64,000 bases of DNA. Source: Hymenopus coronatus (lineage: Eukaryota > Arthropoda > Insecta > Mantodea > Hymenopodidae). The stretch spans positions 73,267,001 to 73,331,000 of the forward strand of contig CM060895.1 of NCBI GenBank assembly GCA_030762935.1, in the 5' to 3' direction. Position 1 is the first letter of the stretch. Each line of letters begins with the position of its first letter. The notes beneath the pieces were generated by a model. That model was given only the letters and a program-made list of their open reading frames with translations, made no database searches and was not told the DNA's origin. Shown one piece after another: positions 22,392 to 34,316 of this stretch. Position numbers and translations under genes: made by a program.

Positions 22392-23165
22392 TTTACTTTC
22401 TCTATACGTACTATGTACACAGTGTATAGAGAAGGTATTGCACTCCACCAAAAAATTCGATACGAAATTTCGCCGGAAATATATGTTTTAAGGTCCCCTG
22501 TACCCAAAAAAAGTATTTTCAGAAAAAGGTTCGTGTGTGTCCGTGTGTCTGTGAACACGATAACTCAAAAACGAAAAGTCGGAAAAATACCAAACTTCGT
22601 ATTTAAGTTTAGTATCTTCCAGGGATGCGATACGAAGATTTTGAGAAAAATTCCTCCACCCCAAACTACCCTTTACATGGAACTTTTTTCGAAGATTTTG
22701 ATTTTCTTAAAAATGGCTCTAACGATTTTGATTAAAATATCGTATATTAAAGATTGGCAATTAAAATGTATATTTTGAATTTTCTGGGAATAGCCTCTGA
22801 AGACTGCTTTATTCTGGGTCAATTTTACAGACTCTAAACCGTAAGAGATGGACAAAAACTTACCACACAAAAAATGTAGAGCACTTTAAAACACAGAATT
22901 TATGTCATATACATTTTTTTCCTGGAGTTGGTTGTTTTTGAGATATTCCTTGTTTTTGGTTTCAGCTATGAAAAGCTTCTACATTTCTCATACAGGAATT
23001 TGTCAACTCCTGTCCATTCAAACAAAGGAGCTTCAGCCACATAGCAACTATTTATGCTATTTTTTTTTCTGATAAGCATGAAGTAAATAGAAGTGTAAGC
23101 TTTTTAAGAATAATTTGTTGTAGGGATATAGAGAAAGTCATGTGAATGGTATACATCAGATTTTT
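22392..23165 (+). repeat. R-family repeat, plus copy with the longest open frame
   Basis: From TTTTTACTTTCTCTATACGT to GTGAATGGTATACATCAGA. One reading frame stays open for 133 codons (22377-22778), sharing NTITQKRKVGKIPN and CDTKILRKIPPPQTTLYMEL with frames in other copies. No known protein family is recognised in it. Confidence 0.85.
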
Positions 23166-23350
23166 GATGATAGAACTTGAATGCCTCCTTATATTAAATT
23201 GTCTCCAAATAAACTCTGACGAGAAACATTTCTTCGTAATTTTGCATATTTTTTGTATAAAACGGCTAATAATTTTAATTATTATTAGATATTGCAACAA
23301 AAAATAAGATAGTATCTTGAATTGTCAACAAATAGCCATTAAGGTTATAA

Positions 23351-24089
23351 TACGAAGTACGTTCAGAAAGTAAGTTCCGTTTCGATTTATCTCCGCTGCA
23401 GCGCTCCGATCGCAGTTCCGCACATGCGCGGTAGACCCTCTGTATCAAGGAGAAGTAATGTGCGCCATTTTGAGATCGCTGTCAGCCTCATACGCTTTGT
23501 TGTGCTTGTTTACAATGTCGGTGTTGATTGAAAATCCCGCCGCTTGTGAAATCAGATCTGTGATTCGTTTTCTGAATGCTAGGAAAGTAAAACCAATTGA
23601 AATTTATCGGCAAATTTGCGAAGTTTACGGACAAAATGCAATGAGTGATTCAATGGTGAGAAGATGGGTCCGACAGTTCAATGAAGGACGTAGTGAAGTG
23701 CACGATTAAGAACGAAGTGGGCGTCCATCTTTGGTTACAGAAGAAGTGGTTCACGCGATTGATGACAAGATCCAGGAAAACAGCAAGTTTACAATTAGTG
23801 CTCTCGCTATGAAATTTCCCAAAAGCTCACGATCACTAATTCATGAAATTGTTACCGAAAAACTGAAATTTCGTAAACTTTACTCACTTTGGGTACAGGC
23901 GGCAAACTTCTATGAAGAAGGTATACAGAAACTTGTGCCACGCTATGACAAATGCCTGCAAAATTGCGGCAGTTGTATGGAAAAGTAGTTTAAGAGTTGT
24001 AGAATTTTGTGCAATAAATAATTATTCTGTATCTGTACACAACTTAATTTTATTACCAAACGGAACTTACTTTCTGGACACACCTCGTA
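23351..24089 (+). mobile_element. Internally deleted mariner with matching terminal repeats
   Basis: Flanked by TA (23351-23352 and 24088-24089). The outer 32 bp of the two ends match at about 28 positions, sharing CAGAAAGTAAGTTCCGTTT. The element is about 735 bp, against roughly 1.3 kb for complete mariners. It lies inside the R-rich region, just after an R copy. Confidence 0.9.
23515..23988 (+). pseudogene. Mariner transposase, central domain deleted
   Basis: The family cuts and pastes DNA at TA sites using an N-terminal helix-turn-helix region and a C-terminal DDD domain. The frame starts MSVLIENPAACEIRSVIRFL, includes RRWVRQFNEGRSEVHD, hits TAA at 23707-23709 and continues in the same frame with ERSGRPSLVTEEVVHA, a second helix-turn-helix, and KFRKL. 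It then jumps to the extreme C terminus (AANFYEEGIQKLVPRYDKCL). The catalytic DDD core between these points is absent. It may have been mobilised by a complete relative, but cannot supply transposase itself. Confidence 0.9.
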
Positions 24090-24154
24090 GTTTTATTCAA
24101 AGTTCTGTTAATGGTAAGCTTAGAGACCATAAACCAGAATATGTTATACAAAAC

Positions 24155-24518
24155 TCTTGTGTTCTATTCACATAACTTCCTGTCTCTGTTCTGCAAGCAA
24201 GCAATTCACATAAAATATTATTATTTTATCTACATAATGCTAATCAAGATAAATATTATCAGAAGTGATTTTATTATTTAATCCCATATAAATCGAAGGG
24301 AAATAAGCGACTACATTAGACTAAAGTGACGGCAATTATAATTAATATACCACATTTTAATCAAAATCGTTACAGCCTTTTTGAGATAATTTTTCCATGT
24401 AAAGGGTAGTTGGGGATGGGTTATTTTTTTGAAAATCTTTGTGTCGCATCCTTGAAAGATACTGCACTTAAATACCAAGTTTGGCACTTAACGGACTTTT
24501 CATTTTTGAGCAATACTG

Positions 24519-24570
<52 letters not shown>

Positions 24571-24752
24571 TACACACGCACAGATAGACAGACAGACACA
24601 CATACGGACATTTTTCTAAAAATGCTTTTTTGGGATTCAGGGGGACCCAAAACATGTATTTCCGGTGAAATCTCGGTATCGAATTTTTGGGTGGAATACA
24701 ATACCTTCTCTATACACTATGTACATAGTACGTAGAGTAAGTAAAATAGTTC
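24155..24752 (-). repeat. R-family repeat, minus copy
   Basis: Retains the outer GGAAATAAG block, TTTTAATCAAAATCGTTACA, AAATACCAAGTTTGGCACTT, and CGGTGAAATCTCGGTATCGA, ending at CACTATGTACATAGTACGTA. A block near the middle is missing. A (CA)n tract (24520-24568) fills the family's microsatellite position. Confidence 0.8.
24520..24568. repeat. (CA)n microsatellite inside an R copy
   Basis: About 24 uninterrupted CA units, followed by a degenerate GATA/GACA tail. Confidence 0.95.
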
Positions 24753-25633
24753 TATAAGACCTACCACGTTAAAGGACGATAAATTACTAATACATAAATA
24801 AATATATAACAATAAAACAAATGTAATGAAACCTTCTGCGAATGCCATCTTGATTATCATGACGTAACTACAGAAATAAGCTTAATAACAATAGTTTGTA
24901 GAAGAAGGTGTGAGAAAGTAACATGAAATGTTTATCAAGTCGATTAACCTTCCAGAGATTAATTCCGAGAGTGTTTTACTCTATCACTGTATTTTTACAA
25001 CGTTTTAATCAAGGCCATCCTAGTGGCGATGCATTAGTGTTCCTTTCCACGGGGCAGGGCTTTTATCCCCATGCCGGAAGGTCTGGAAACCGAGTGCACT
25101 CAAGCGCATGAGAGCCTTGGGTAGCAACAAAATTTATTGAGGGGATATTTAACAGCAAAAGCAACGCCGCCTGCTCTCAAAAACCGTTCATCCGTGAAGG
25201 GGGAAAGTTCGAAATGCTGACCCTGCACCACCCCCAAACAATAATAAGGAAGGAGGAAGATCAGTGGTCTACCTAGGCGTTACCTTCTTAGGCATGAATA
25301 ATCTAAATCAGGCATCACCAACTAATTGTTCTTTTATAAAGTAGAGAGTGTAACCTTGCTCGCTGCTCGACTGAATTCATACTGTGTACTGCGTGATCTT
25401 CAACTACGCGGAAATTTGATCACTGCAGTGACGGTGTGCAACATTTTGCGTTTGAAATACGTAATTTCCATTTCATACGTAAATATACTATAGTAAGTTA
25501 ATGACTGGTAGAATATTTGCTCTATTATAATGACTTTTACATTAATGTTGATATTTCTGATGTGACTGTATACATCTTTATAAAAGTTTAGTAGTGGTAA
25601 ATATAAATATTTGCAAATAAAAAAAAAACTTCT
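24753..25633. other. No gene seen
   Basis: The GC-richer block 25010-25200 (GATGCATTAGTGTTCC... GGGCAGGGC...) stands out from its AT-rich surroundings and may be an unrecognised repeat. No family can be named. Confidence 0.4.
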
Positions 25634-26352
25634 ACTGTGTTTCATTCACATGAATTTCTCTACAAAGTGTTGTTACAAAGGGATGTTCCTTTATCTACAT
25701 CGTGGTAATGGAGACAAACACTAGCAGAAATAGTTGTATTAGTTCCTTGTAAGTAATACACCAAGTCAAACCCTTTAAAAACCGGTACTCCGCATGCTCA
25801 GATGTAAAACCAAAGAAATATGAAAGAAAAGATGACCTCTGGATTTAGAAAAGTTGAAGTAACTTTAAATTGGAACCAATAACAAGGAATATCTATAAAG
25901 AAAAGCATATGAACTAAATTGCGTATTTTAACGAGACCACATTTTTGGATAGTAAGTTTTATGTTTGTCACTTACGGTTTACCAATTGTACAAAATTCAT
26001 CTAGAATGAAAAATTCTTCAGAGGCTATTACAGAAAATTTAAAATATACATTCTATTTTTCATGTAAATATCTTTAATGTACGGTGTATAAACAAAATCG
26101 TGTGATCCATTTTTAGGAAAAACAAACTCTTCCAAAACTTTTCCATGTAAAAGGTAGCTTGGGCTGGAGTAATTTTGTTGAAAATTTTCGTGTCACATCA
26201 TAGGAAGATATATACACACGTGCGGCGCACCTTTTTTTATCTTTTTTTTAATTCGGAGAACCCAAAATATTTCTGGTGAAATCTCGACATCAAATTTTGG
26301 GTGGAATACAATACCTTCTCTACTTATTTGCATAGAACGTGTAGAGAAATTA
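25634..26352 (-). repeat. R-family repeat, minus copy, diverged
   Basis: Begins near TTTCATTCACATGAATTTCT and ends TACCTTCTCTACTTATTTGC...TGTAGAGAAA. The CA tract is reduced to ATATACACACG. Confidence 0.7.
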
Positions 26353-26864
26353 ATAATGAAAATTATTATCGTACTAACATAGTAAAACAACAAACTCTTG
26401 AGCTTGTAAATGTATTATAACGCTAGCAATTTGAAAATTAATTAGTATTGAAAAACTTTCACATTTATAACAGCGAATATGAACAGACTTATCGATAGTT
26501 AATGTCGAAATTCCTCGTACAATACTTCCTTTACTTGCTATAAGTAGGTGCAAAAGAAATAAAAGAAAAAAAAATGTCCGTATTAAAAATGATGTGAAAG
26601 AAAGAAGTTGTAAATGTGAACAGCTCGGTTATCTGCTGTGTGTAATGTCACGCCAGGGAATTTTACTGAAGATAAAACGGGCAATTATTAAAAAGAGCAA
26701 GAAGATGCTAGAAAGAGAGAGAAATATACCATAACTGCGGGTTTTTCGAAATAAGTCTGGAGCGTTTGTTGGAGAACAAATATTTTTACCTTTGATCAAG
26801 CGCCTTACATGCAGTGCATGAATCATTGAAGCATTATTAACTAGTAAGCTGCTGTTAAAAATCT
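26353..26864. other. No gene seen
   Basis: AT-rich sequence with no supported ORF or repeat. Confidence 0.5.
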
Positions 26865-27577
26865 GATGTGTTCAATTCACATGACTTTCTCTAGCTGTTC
26901 CACATACAAACTATTCTTGCTAAAGATTATTCTTTTGTCTATATCGTGCTACGAGATAAACATTAGCAGGAATGGTCTTATTACTTGCTTTCTTGTAAAT
27001 ATAAGGGAAACAATGGTATACAGTAGGTTAAATCGATATTGAAATCTTTTAAAAGTGGTGGCTGTTTGAAACAATTGAAGTTCGGTTCGCTATGCATGAC
27101 CAGTGGTAAACAAGAAAGATGAAACGAAAGATGACATCCCGTTTAAATAAAATAAATAAATAAAATAAATTCGTGTGACATAAATTAGGTGTTTTTATGA
27201 GGTCTGCTTTTTTTATGCAGTAATTTACTGTCATTTTTTACGGTTTACCAGTTATGCAAAATTCAGCAAAATCCAAAAGAGCTCTCAGTGGAAATTTCAA
27301 GATATACATTTTATTTGTGATGTAAATATCTTTAATATACGGTATTTTAATCAAAATTTTACAGCCATTTTTGAGAAAAATAAGATCTTCAAAAATGTTT
27401 CCATATAAAGGGTAGTTTCGGGTGGAAATTTTCTTGAAAACCTTCGTGTCGCATCCTTCAAAGATACTTAACATAAATACTAAATTCGGTGTTTAACGAT
27501 GTTTTCGTTTTTGAGCTATTCTGTTCACATACAAAAACACGCACCAACGCACACACGCGCGGGCCTTTTTCTAAAGC
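26865..27577 (-). repeat. R-family repeat, minus copy (tandem partner)
   Basis: Starts CTGATGTGTTCAATTCACAT and runs to the CACACGCGCGGGCC region, where it is cut. The next R copy begins at once with CTGATGTGTCCATTCGCATG. Confidence 0.75.
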
Positions 27578-28347
27578 TCTGATGTGTCCATTCGCATGAC
27601 TCTCTACATATCTGAAATTAATTATTGTTAAAAAGTTTATTCTGCTGTGATGTTCATGCTACTCGAGATAAACATTAGTAGAAACTGTCTTATTGTTTGC
27701 TTTATGTACACTTGTCAAATCTTCTAAAAGTTGGTTGCTATGTGATTGAAATTCGTCACTTTACATGGCCAGGACAAATCCCCGAACGAGAAAGGTTTTA
27801 AGTATTTTAAAGCTGAAACCAACAACAAGGTATAACCCGGAAATGGTCAACTCTACAAAAAATGTGTATGGCCTAACTTGTGTGGTTTAACGAGATTTAC
27901 AATTTTCGTGTAGTTAGTTTTTTGTCTATCTCTTACGGTGTATCAGATGTGCAACATTCAGCAATACTCATCCAGAATGAAGAGGTCTTAAGAGTTCTAT
28001 TCCCAGAAATTTCGAGATATACATTCTATTTATCATGTAAATATCTTTTAATAACTTTCTGGTAGTTTATGAGCTATGTTGCCCACAGACACACATGCGC
28101 GCGCGCATACACGTTGAACTTTTTCTTAATTTCTATTTATTTGTGGTGAAATCTCGGAGGGAATAGAATAGAATACCATCTCTTTACTTTATGTAGATGT
28201 AGAGAAAGTCAAAATGCTTTTTTTCTTTTTTTTAAATTCTGAGGGCCTTAAACATATTTCCGATGAAATTTCGACATCAAAATTTTGGGTGGAATACAAC
28301 ACCTTTTCTATACACTATGTGGATAGTACGTGTAGAGAAAGTAAAAT
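27578..28347 (-). repeat. R-family repeat, minus copy with doubled outer end
   Basis: Starts CTGATGTGTCCATTCGCATG. A first terminal GTAGAGAAAGTCAAAATGC is reached near 28205. A second, better preserved terminal segment (28207-28347, ending GTGTAGAGAAAGTAAAATG) follows, so the end has been duplicated or two copies overlap. Confidence 0.7.
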
Positions 28348-31039
28348 GCCGCAACAGTTAGGTTATGTGTGCTGTGATAGGTTTCGATATAACTATCCAG
28401 GTTTTGGTATGTCAGACTTCGTTCTTACCGTTATGGTTACTCTTCTTGTTATTATATAGAATCAAGAGGCATATAAATACTTAGAATATAATTTTCAAAC
28501 GGTAGAATTTCTAAATGATGCTTGGATTTTTGTATAGTTATATATTCTATTCCTTTATATGTAGACCACGCTAATAGAAAAGGCCTACGAATTGTAGCAC
28601 CGGCAACACTGGTTGCGTTTTACATAGTTTTATTTATTTTAGCGTACATCATATATTTTGCACAATCTTACATAAAATAAAGATTTAGCTCTTTCTTCGC
28701 TTAACTTTTTAATACCCATATTTATGTTGTCTCTTTCTCTGCCTGTATTTTTGTCTTTTTTTTATAATGAGAATTAATAGTTGTAGTCAAAGGGTATGGA
28801 AAGTTCCAGGATATAATTAATAGAAACTCTGCTTTTCTCACTATAAAAATCATTTTGAATGTTGAAGAGTTGAGTCTCCGGAGGGCACACCTGCACAAAA
28901 ATGGTCTTATTCAAATATAGTCCAGTGACATCTTGCGATGTTGAAAGATCATTTGGTCCATACAAGAATATTTTTAGAACATAAAAATGTCATTTACATC
29001 AGAAGATGTGCTATAAAATAAACAACACAGCGTGTTACGTATTCACTCTTAATTTCATCAATTATGTTTATGAAGACTCTGTTGTTTTGTTGTTGTTGTT
29101 GTGTGTTTTGTTTCTCTTGCCCCTTCCACAAGTTGTTAGCCAGATATGTTTATATCTCTGATAATCACTTATATCACGCATTTATGAATAACCAATGCCT
29201 CCCACCATCTTAAGAGTGACGTTTGGGAGATTCAGCTGCAACCTGGTCGGAAAAGTTCGAACTACTCTTTCCTCTGCTCTTCGGCGAGCCTTCGTGTGGG
29301 TGAGTGATTCAGTCTAGCTGAAATTCCCGAGGGACAGATTGTTTTCAAGAGTACAGTGAAGTTTCACTGCGTAGCCGCCAAGGGTAAAAAAAAAGTGAAC
29401 TTTCTTTTGGCATGGGAAAAATTCGGGGTTAATATGTTTCGGAGAGTCTAAATTATTATTGCGAAAACCCACTTTGCTAACCGCGACAACCAGGCGTTTC
29501 TTTCAGCACAAGATATATGTTTTCAAATTAATTGTTAATTCAAGGCCTGTAACTTAGAAATGTGACGAATGTAAAGATTACTCTAAGCAAAATGCATTAA
29601 CAGTAAAATCAGTTATATCTTTGACTGCTTGTTAAAATATATAAAGCTAATAAATTGTGAATCTCTGCTAATGTTGTTTTGCGTTTCCCTGGAATCTTTC
29701 TCCCTAGGTTTTTAAGGAAGTTTTTTTCTTTATTTCTTCTTTTTTTACGATACCCTCTGGGTTTTTGTGCATTAGTTATTTTACTTTGGATAGTGACAGT
29801 ACAAACATCTAATGTGCTCACAAAGTACTATGAAAACTGTATTCACTATTTGTGAATACCAATTTAAATTAATAACTGTGGTGCAGTATGGAGCAATAAA
29901 AGCAATAAATGTGGTGGTACAAGGAATAACCGGTGAGTGAAATAAATGTTCATTTAAAGTCCGGACTTGCAATTTAAAATGCTTTCTTTTATATTGATGG
30001 TTACTTATTTATTTTACATTAGTTATTTCAGGACATATTTTATCACTTTTACTAAATATTTATGTATATATTTTTCAATTTGATATTACATAAAAATCCG
30101 GGCTCTACTCATAAAGAATATCATGATCGACAGTGTCGAGTTTTCAATGATTATGTATTTTTCGGCCTGTACGGTCTCAGAAAGGTTCACGCCATCTTTT
30201 AAAGTGCATCCAATGTTCCTCTTTCTTGTTGGGATACATTGTACTGCAGCTTTTGTTATTCTATTATTTGACATACGTTGAAAATGATCCAATGAAAATA
30301 TTTTTCAATTACACTTGAACAGATTCTACATGTAGTTCTTGTTTAATATAGTACTTCTGTAATGAACATCCTCCTACAAAGCGGAGGAAATTTCATCTCT
30401 AATGATTCAATTTGACGTAATTGGTCTGATGTTAACATTCACTACCATACAACAGCAAAGGCAAGGCTATTACTTTGCAAAAATTAAATTAACGATTCTT
30501 TCCACACTTTATACCTTACACAAAAAGTCTGAGTCTAGCCAATTTCAGCCCTACATCATCTGACTTAAGTAAATTTAAAATGGACCCAAAATATTTAAAC
30601 TATCTTATAAGCTCAACTAGTTACTGGTCTTTAAAGCTCGTTCATAAACTCATAACACATCGTTATCGGCAACCAGAACGAAACCGAGAACGGGGGCTAG
30701 GCAGCATTTAACATTTTGATTCACAATAGCCCGGATAGGAGAATATATTTATTTGTTTCTTATTGACTAATGAAACGCTTTGTCCTGCTCTTCAGCATAG
30801 CCAACTTAATCTGTGAATTTAGTCAGTATAATACAGATTAGCCAACTTCAAATGTGGATATTTTTTTAAATGGAAGCCACTACTATGTCCGATTCCTTAA
30901 AACTTCTTAAGTAACCATAATTTACGCTTTCGATAAACAACCGATGATCAAATAATTTGAAATAGATATAAAGCACTTTTGCTAGAATTCTTTCCGGTTT
31001 CAATTTTCCTGCTCGCGAGTGCAATTAGATTCCCGTTCT
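28348..31039. other. Largest stretch without a recognised feature
   Basis: About 2.7 kb of AT-rich DNA. Short open frames on both strands (none above about 70 codons) show no domain. The segment 29220-29400 is more GC-rich, but I see no promoter, exon or repeat I can support. Confidence 0.5.
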
Positions 31040-31730
31040 CGTTCTGGTTACAGTCAAATGTTGTTTGCTCTATGATACAATTGAAATTTGGTTCAGTTTG
31101 TACGGCCAGAAGTAAACCAAAAGAGATATGAAACGAATAGTGACTTCCCGTTTGAGAAAAGCTGAGTATTTTAAAATTGAAACCAAGGAATAGCTCGGAA
31201 ATATTAACTCCACAAAAAAAAAAAAAAAAACAACTGTGTTTTAATGAGATCTACATTTTTGGTAATACATTTTTGCCTTCTCTTACGTTTCACCAGTTAT
31301 TCAAAAGTCATCCAGAACATCTGCTCTCCAGAATGAAGAGGCCTTCAGAGGCTATTCCTATCAAATTCAAGATGTATAACTTATTATTCAACATCTTTAA
31401 TATACAGTATTTCAATAAAAACCGATGCCTTTTTGAGATGATAAATATGTTGCGAATTTTTTTCCACGTAAAATGTAGTTTTAAGGTAGGAGATATTCTT
31501 GGAAATCTTTGTCTTAGAAGACGCTGTGCTTAATTATCTATTTTAACTGACTTTTCTTTTTCGAGTAATGTTGTTCACACAACATACAGATGTACATGGG
31601 TATTGTTCTAAAACTGCTCTTTTTGAAATTAGTACACCTTAAAATGTGTATTTCCAGTGAAATTCTAGTATTTATAGTACTACTTTTAATTTACAGTTTC
31701 TATATCTATGTACTAGCAGAGAAAGTAAAA
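31040..31730 (-). repeat. R-family repeat, minus copy, 5'-incomplete and diverged
   Basis: Recognised by AAGCTGAGTATTTTAAAATT, the CACCAGTTATTCAAAA block, TTTAATATACAGTATTTCA, and the end CTAGCAGAGAAAGTAAAAAG. Confidence 0.65.
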
Positions 31731-31837
31731 AGGTTAGGGGAGAGTGGACCTCCTCTGATTCCTAGCTTAAAATCAGTCGACTCTGTCCCATACGGTTCCT
31801 TATTTTTATTATTTTTGTATAACAATTGAATTGCCAT

Positions 31838-31852
31838 AATCAAATCTGCTGG
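31838..31852. other. SINE target-site duplication, left copy
   Basis: AATCAAATCTGCTGG is repeated exactly at 32753-32767, enclosing a SINE that itself holds a foldback mariner. Confidence 0.85.
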
Positions 31853-32752
31853 GGCCGCGCCGTGGCTAAGTGATTATTCCACTCGCCTCTCACCTAGGCG
31901 GCCCGGGTGCGATCCAAGGTGATCGCATGTGGGATTTGTGATTGACAAAGCGGCACAAGGGCGGGATTTCTCCGGGCTCCCTGGTTTCCCCCGCCATCGT
32001 GTTCCATCTTCATTCCATGTACGTGGGCCGTTTTTTTTTTATTCAACCTCCGATAGGCGATAAATAAAAAGACAAGTTCATAGAAAACGATTATTTTGTT
32101 ACTAAAAGTTTTGTACACTTATGGTTACTTTTCAACATAATCACCGAAAAGATTGAGACATTTATCGTACCTGTGCACAAGCTTTGCAATACCCGCTTCA
32201 AAAAATGTTGCCGCCAATGATTTCAAATGAGCATTTGCGTTGTTTTGAAGATCTTCGTACTTTACGACGTTTGCGGAGAGCCATTCGAAACAAATGACAA
32301 CGCTCGTCCACACGCCGTTGGCACAACCCCTCGGCTCTTTGAACAATTTCAGTGGGACATTTTCGATTATCCGCCGTACAGTCCTGACATGTCACCCAAC
32401 GATTTTTACCTTTTCACTGAACTGAAGACATGACTAGAAGGACAGCAATTTCAAACCAACGAAGATCTTCAAAACAACGTCAATGCTCATTTGAAATAAT
32501 TGGCGGCGACATTTTTGGAAGCGGGTATTGCAAAGCTTGTGCACAGGTACGATAAATGTCTTAATCTTTTCGATAATTATGTTGAAAAGTAACCATAAGT
32601 GTACAAAACTTTTAGTAATAAAACAATTGTTTTCTATGAAATTGTCTTTTATTTATAGCCTATCGGATGTTGTAAAAGAAACGGCCCTCGTATCATCATG
32701 TCATCCCTGCGGAGCCTTCTGTAGTAAAAGTGGGCTTAAACACTATGAACAA
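31853..32752 (+). mobile_element. tRNA-derived SINE family A split by a mariner derivative
   Basis: The head reads GGCCGCGCCGTGGCTAAGTG (A-box-like), then GGCCCGGGTGCGATCC (B-box-like). The body with GCATGTGGGATT, AAGCGGC and CTCCCTGGTTTCCCCCGCCA matches family A at 21020 and 53733. A mariner derivative (32020-32692) interrupts the body, which resumes with TATCATCATGTCATCCCTGC. The whole unit sits between 15-bp direct repeats. Confidence 0.8.
32020..32692. mobile_element. Foldback mariner with 230-bp inverted arms
   Basis: TA occurs at both borders (32020-32021 and 32691-32692). Arms at 32022-32258 and 32459-32690 are inverted copies of the mariner 3' end; each encodes HLK-LAATF-EAGIAKLVHRYDKCLNLF followed by YVEK. 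The 200-bp centre (plus) encodes NDNARPHAVGTTPRLFEQFQ and YPPYSPDMSPNDFYLFTELK, that is the second catalytic Asp and the third-motif region of a mariner. The transposase N-terminal half is missing. Stops in the arms (after ELKT and HLK) make it non-coding. Confidence 0.85.
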
Positions 32753-32767
32753 AATCAAATCTGCTGG
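32753..32767. other. SINE target-site duplication, right copy
   Basis: Exact match to 31838-31852. Confidence 0.85.
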
Positions 32768-33666
32768 AACTTTTATTTGTTTTAACGGCTGCCAATAGAT
32801 TTTTCGTTTTACCTTATCATATGCTTTTTCGTTATCATCATAAACATAGTAAGTGATAATCTATATTCTGTTCTTTTCTCGCTATTTGAGGCAAGGTGAC
32901 TTACCTTTCCTAAAACTATGTTAGATCTCTAACATTTGTGTTTTCACAATTAGCCTTTGTCTCGTGTATACTCGTAATTTTGGCAAACAATTTATAGTGG
33001 GAATTTAACAAACTTATTTTTCGTAAATTTGCATATTGTGATTTATCTTCCTTATTATAAATGGGCTTCATCCCACTCTCCTGGTGTATGTCCACTCAGC
33101 CAGCAAAAGCTAATGAAATTTAAAATTCCATACTTTAGTTGATTAGATGCAGTACTACAAATCGTTGATATTGATATTTATTTTTGGTTCTTCATTATAG
33201 TCCGTGATTGTTTAAAACACTAACCACTCGTTTTCGGATATTATATCAACTGTAATGCGTCTCGTTCCTGTTTATTTATGTGCTTTATAAGTTTTATATA
33301 ATTGATCTTTAACATCATGCTCTATGTCACATATCGATCCCAATTTTCTCATTTAATTGTATATATTTCTTTCTTTATTATGACAGATTTTTAAATTTAA
33401 TCCTCTCTGCAATTAATAGTATTATATGATGACATATGTATTTTATCAATTTACTACTGTGTTCGTTTCATTTGTTAAACCCCTACTTCTTTGTCCATAT
33501 TTCTAATGCTTCAGCGGTTGCTTACTAATTATGTCTTTTATATTATTATTATTTATTGATTTCATTTGGGATTTCTTACTTAATCTCTTTTAGTGTAATG
33601 ATTTGATGCTGTATTCATGGAGTATACAAACTTTATACGTTATTATTTCCAATTGCTTGCTTCCAC

Positions 33667-33669
<3 letters not shown>
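32768..33669. other. No gene seen
   Basis: Strongly AT-rich sequence with many T-runs. No ORF or repeat supported. Confidence 0.5.

Positions 33670-33699
<30 letters not shown>
33670..33699. repeat. Poly(A) tract
   Basis: Thirty A residues. It could be a retroposon tail on the plus strand, but no body is recognised upstream. Confidence 0.8.
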
Positions 33700-33702
<3 letters not shown>

Positions 33703-33759
33703 GACTCCCCCCTTAGATCTTTCCTATATAGACAAACATTTTTTAATGTTCTTTAACCT

Positions 33760-33955
33760 GGTGGTTGGACGAAGAATGAAATCGGTAAAATGATGCTCAA
33801 TTAACCTAGGGGTCCACGGAGCTTAAAGTTATTCGACACTTATCTTCTCAGGATAAGGGAAAACTCCGAAGAAATCTTATCCGGGTAGCTCACCCTTAAC
33901 GAGATTCGAACTTCCGACCTGTGAAATGTGAGCCACTCTACCCAGTTCTAATTAC
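33760..33955 (-). mobile_element. SINE-like, tRNA-derived element (family D), minus
   Basis: On the minus strand a GGGTAGAGTGGCTCAC (A-box region) is followed by GGAAGTTCGAATCTCG (B-box region) at tRNA-like spacing. A body with CTTCGGAGTTTTCCCTTATC follows. Only one copy was seen, so assignment rests on the promoter boxes. Confidence 0.5.
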
Positions 33956-34037
33956 GTAAATAAAAGTTAATCACCTTTTCTAAAATGTTAAAGTGTTTAG
34001 CATTTAAATATCTAAATTGAGCAACAATAAAAAATCT

Positions 34038-34064
34038 AAAAAAAAAAAAAAAAAAAAAAAAAAA
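34038..34064. repeat. Poly(A) tract
   Basis: About 27 A residues, 20 bp upstream of the mosaic LINE's left direct repeat. Confidence 0.8.
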
Positions 34065-34083
34065 TAATTGAATTTTAACCTTT

Positions 34084-34092
34084 AAAGTGCTG
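34084..34092. other. Putative target duplication, left copy (mosaic LINE)
   Basis: AAAGTGCTG recurs at 40707-40715 directly after the A-tract. Three of the nine bases are A and therefore ambiguous, so the firm match is GTGCTG. Confidence 0.6.
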
Positions 34093-34316
34093 GACGTTAC
34101 TCGCCTTGTTTTGCTATTTCTAATTAGGTGACGTGAAGTCCTTGATACTTTTTCAGATCACTTGTTTCAGGGCTATAACGTGTTAGTACAGTCTGGCTGC
34201 AGCTAGCGGACCGAGAGGTTGTTTGTCCGCTGTGTTGCGCGTAATCGAGCGGCGTTAAGGAACGTCAGATACATTGTTTTGTGTGAGTCTATAGTTCTAC
34301 AAGGAAAGAATTTCTG

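Noticed and set aside
24410..24735. Thr/His and Cys/Val repeat open frames
   Set aside because: Translation of the (CA)n tract inside an R copy.
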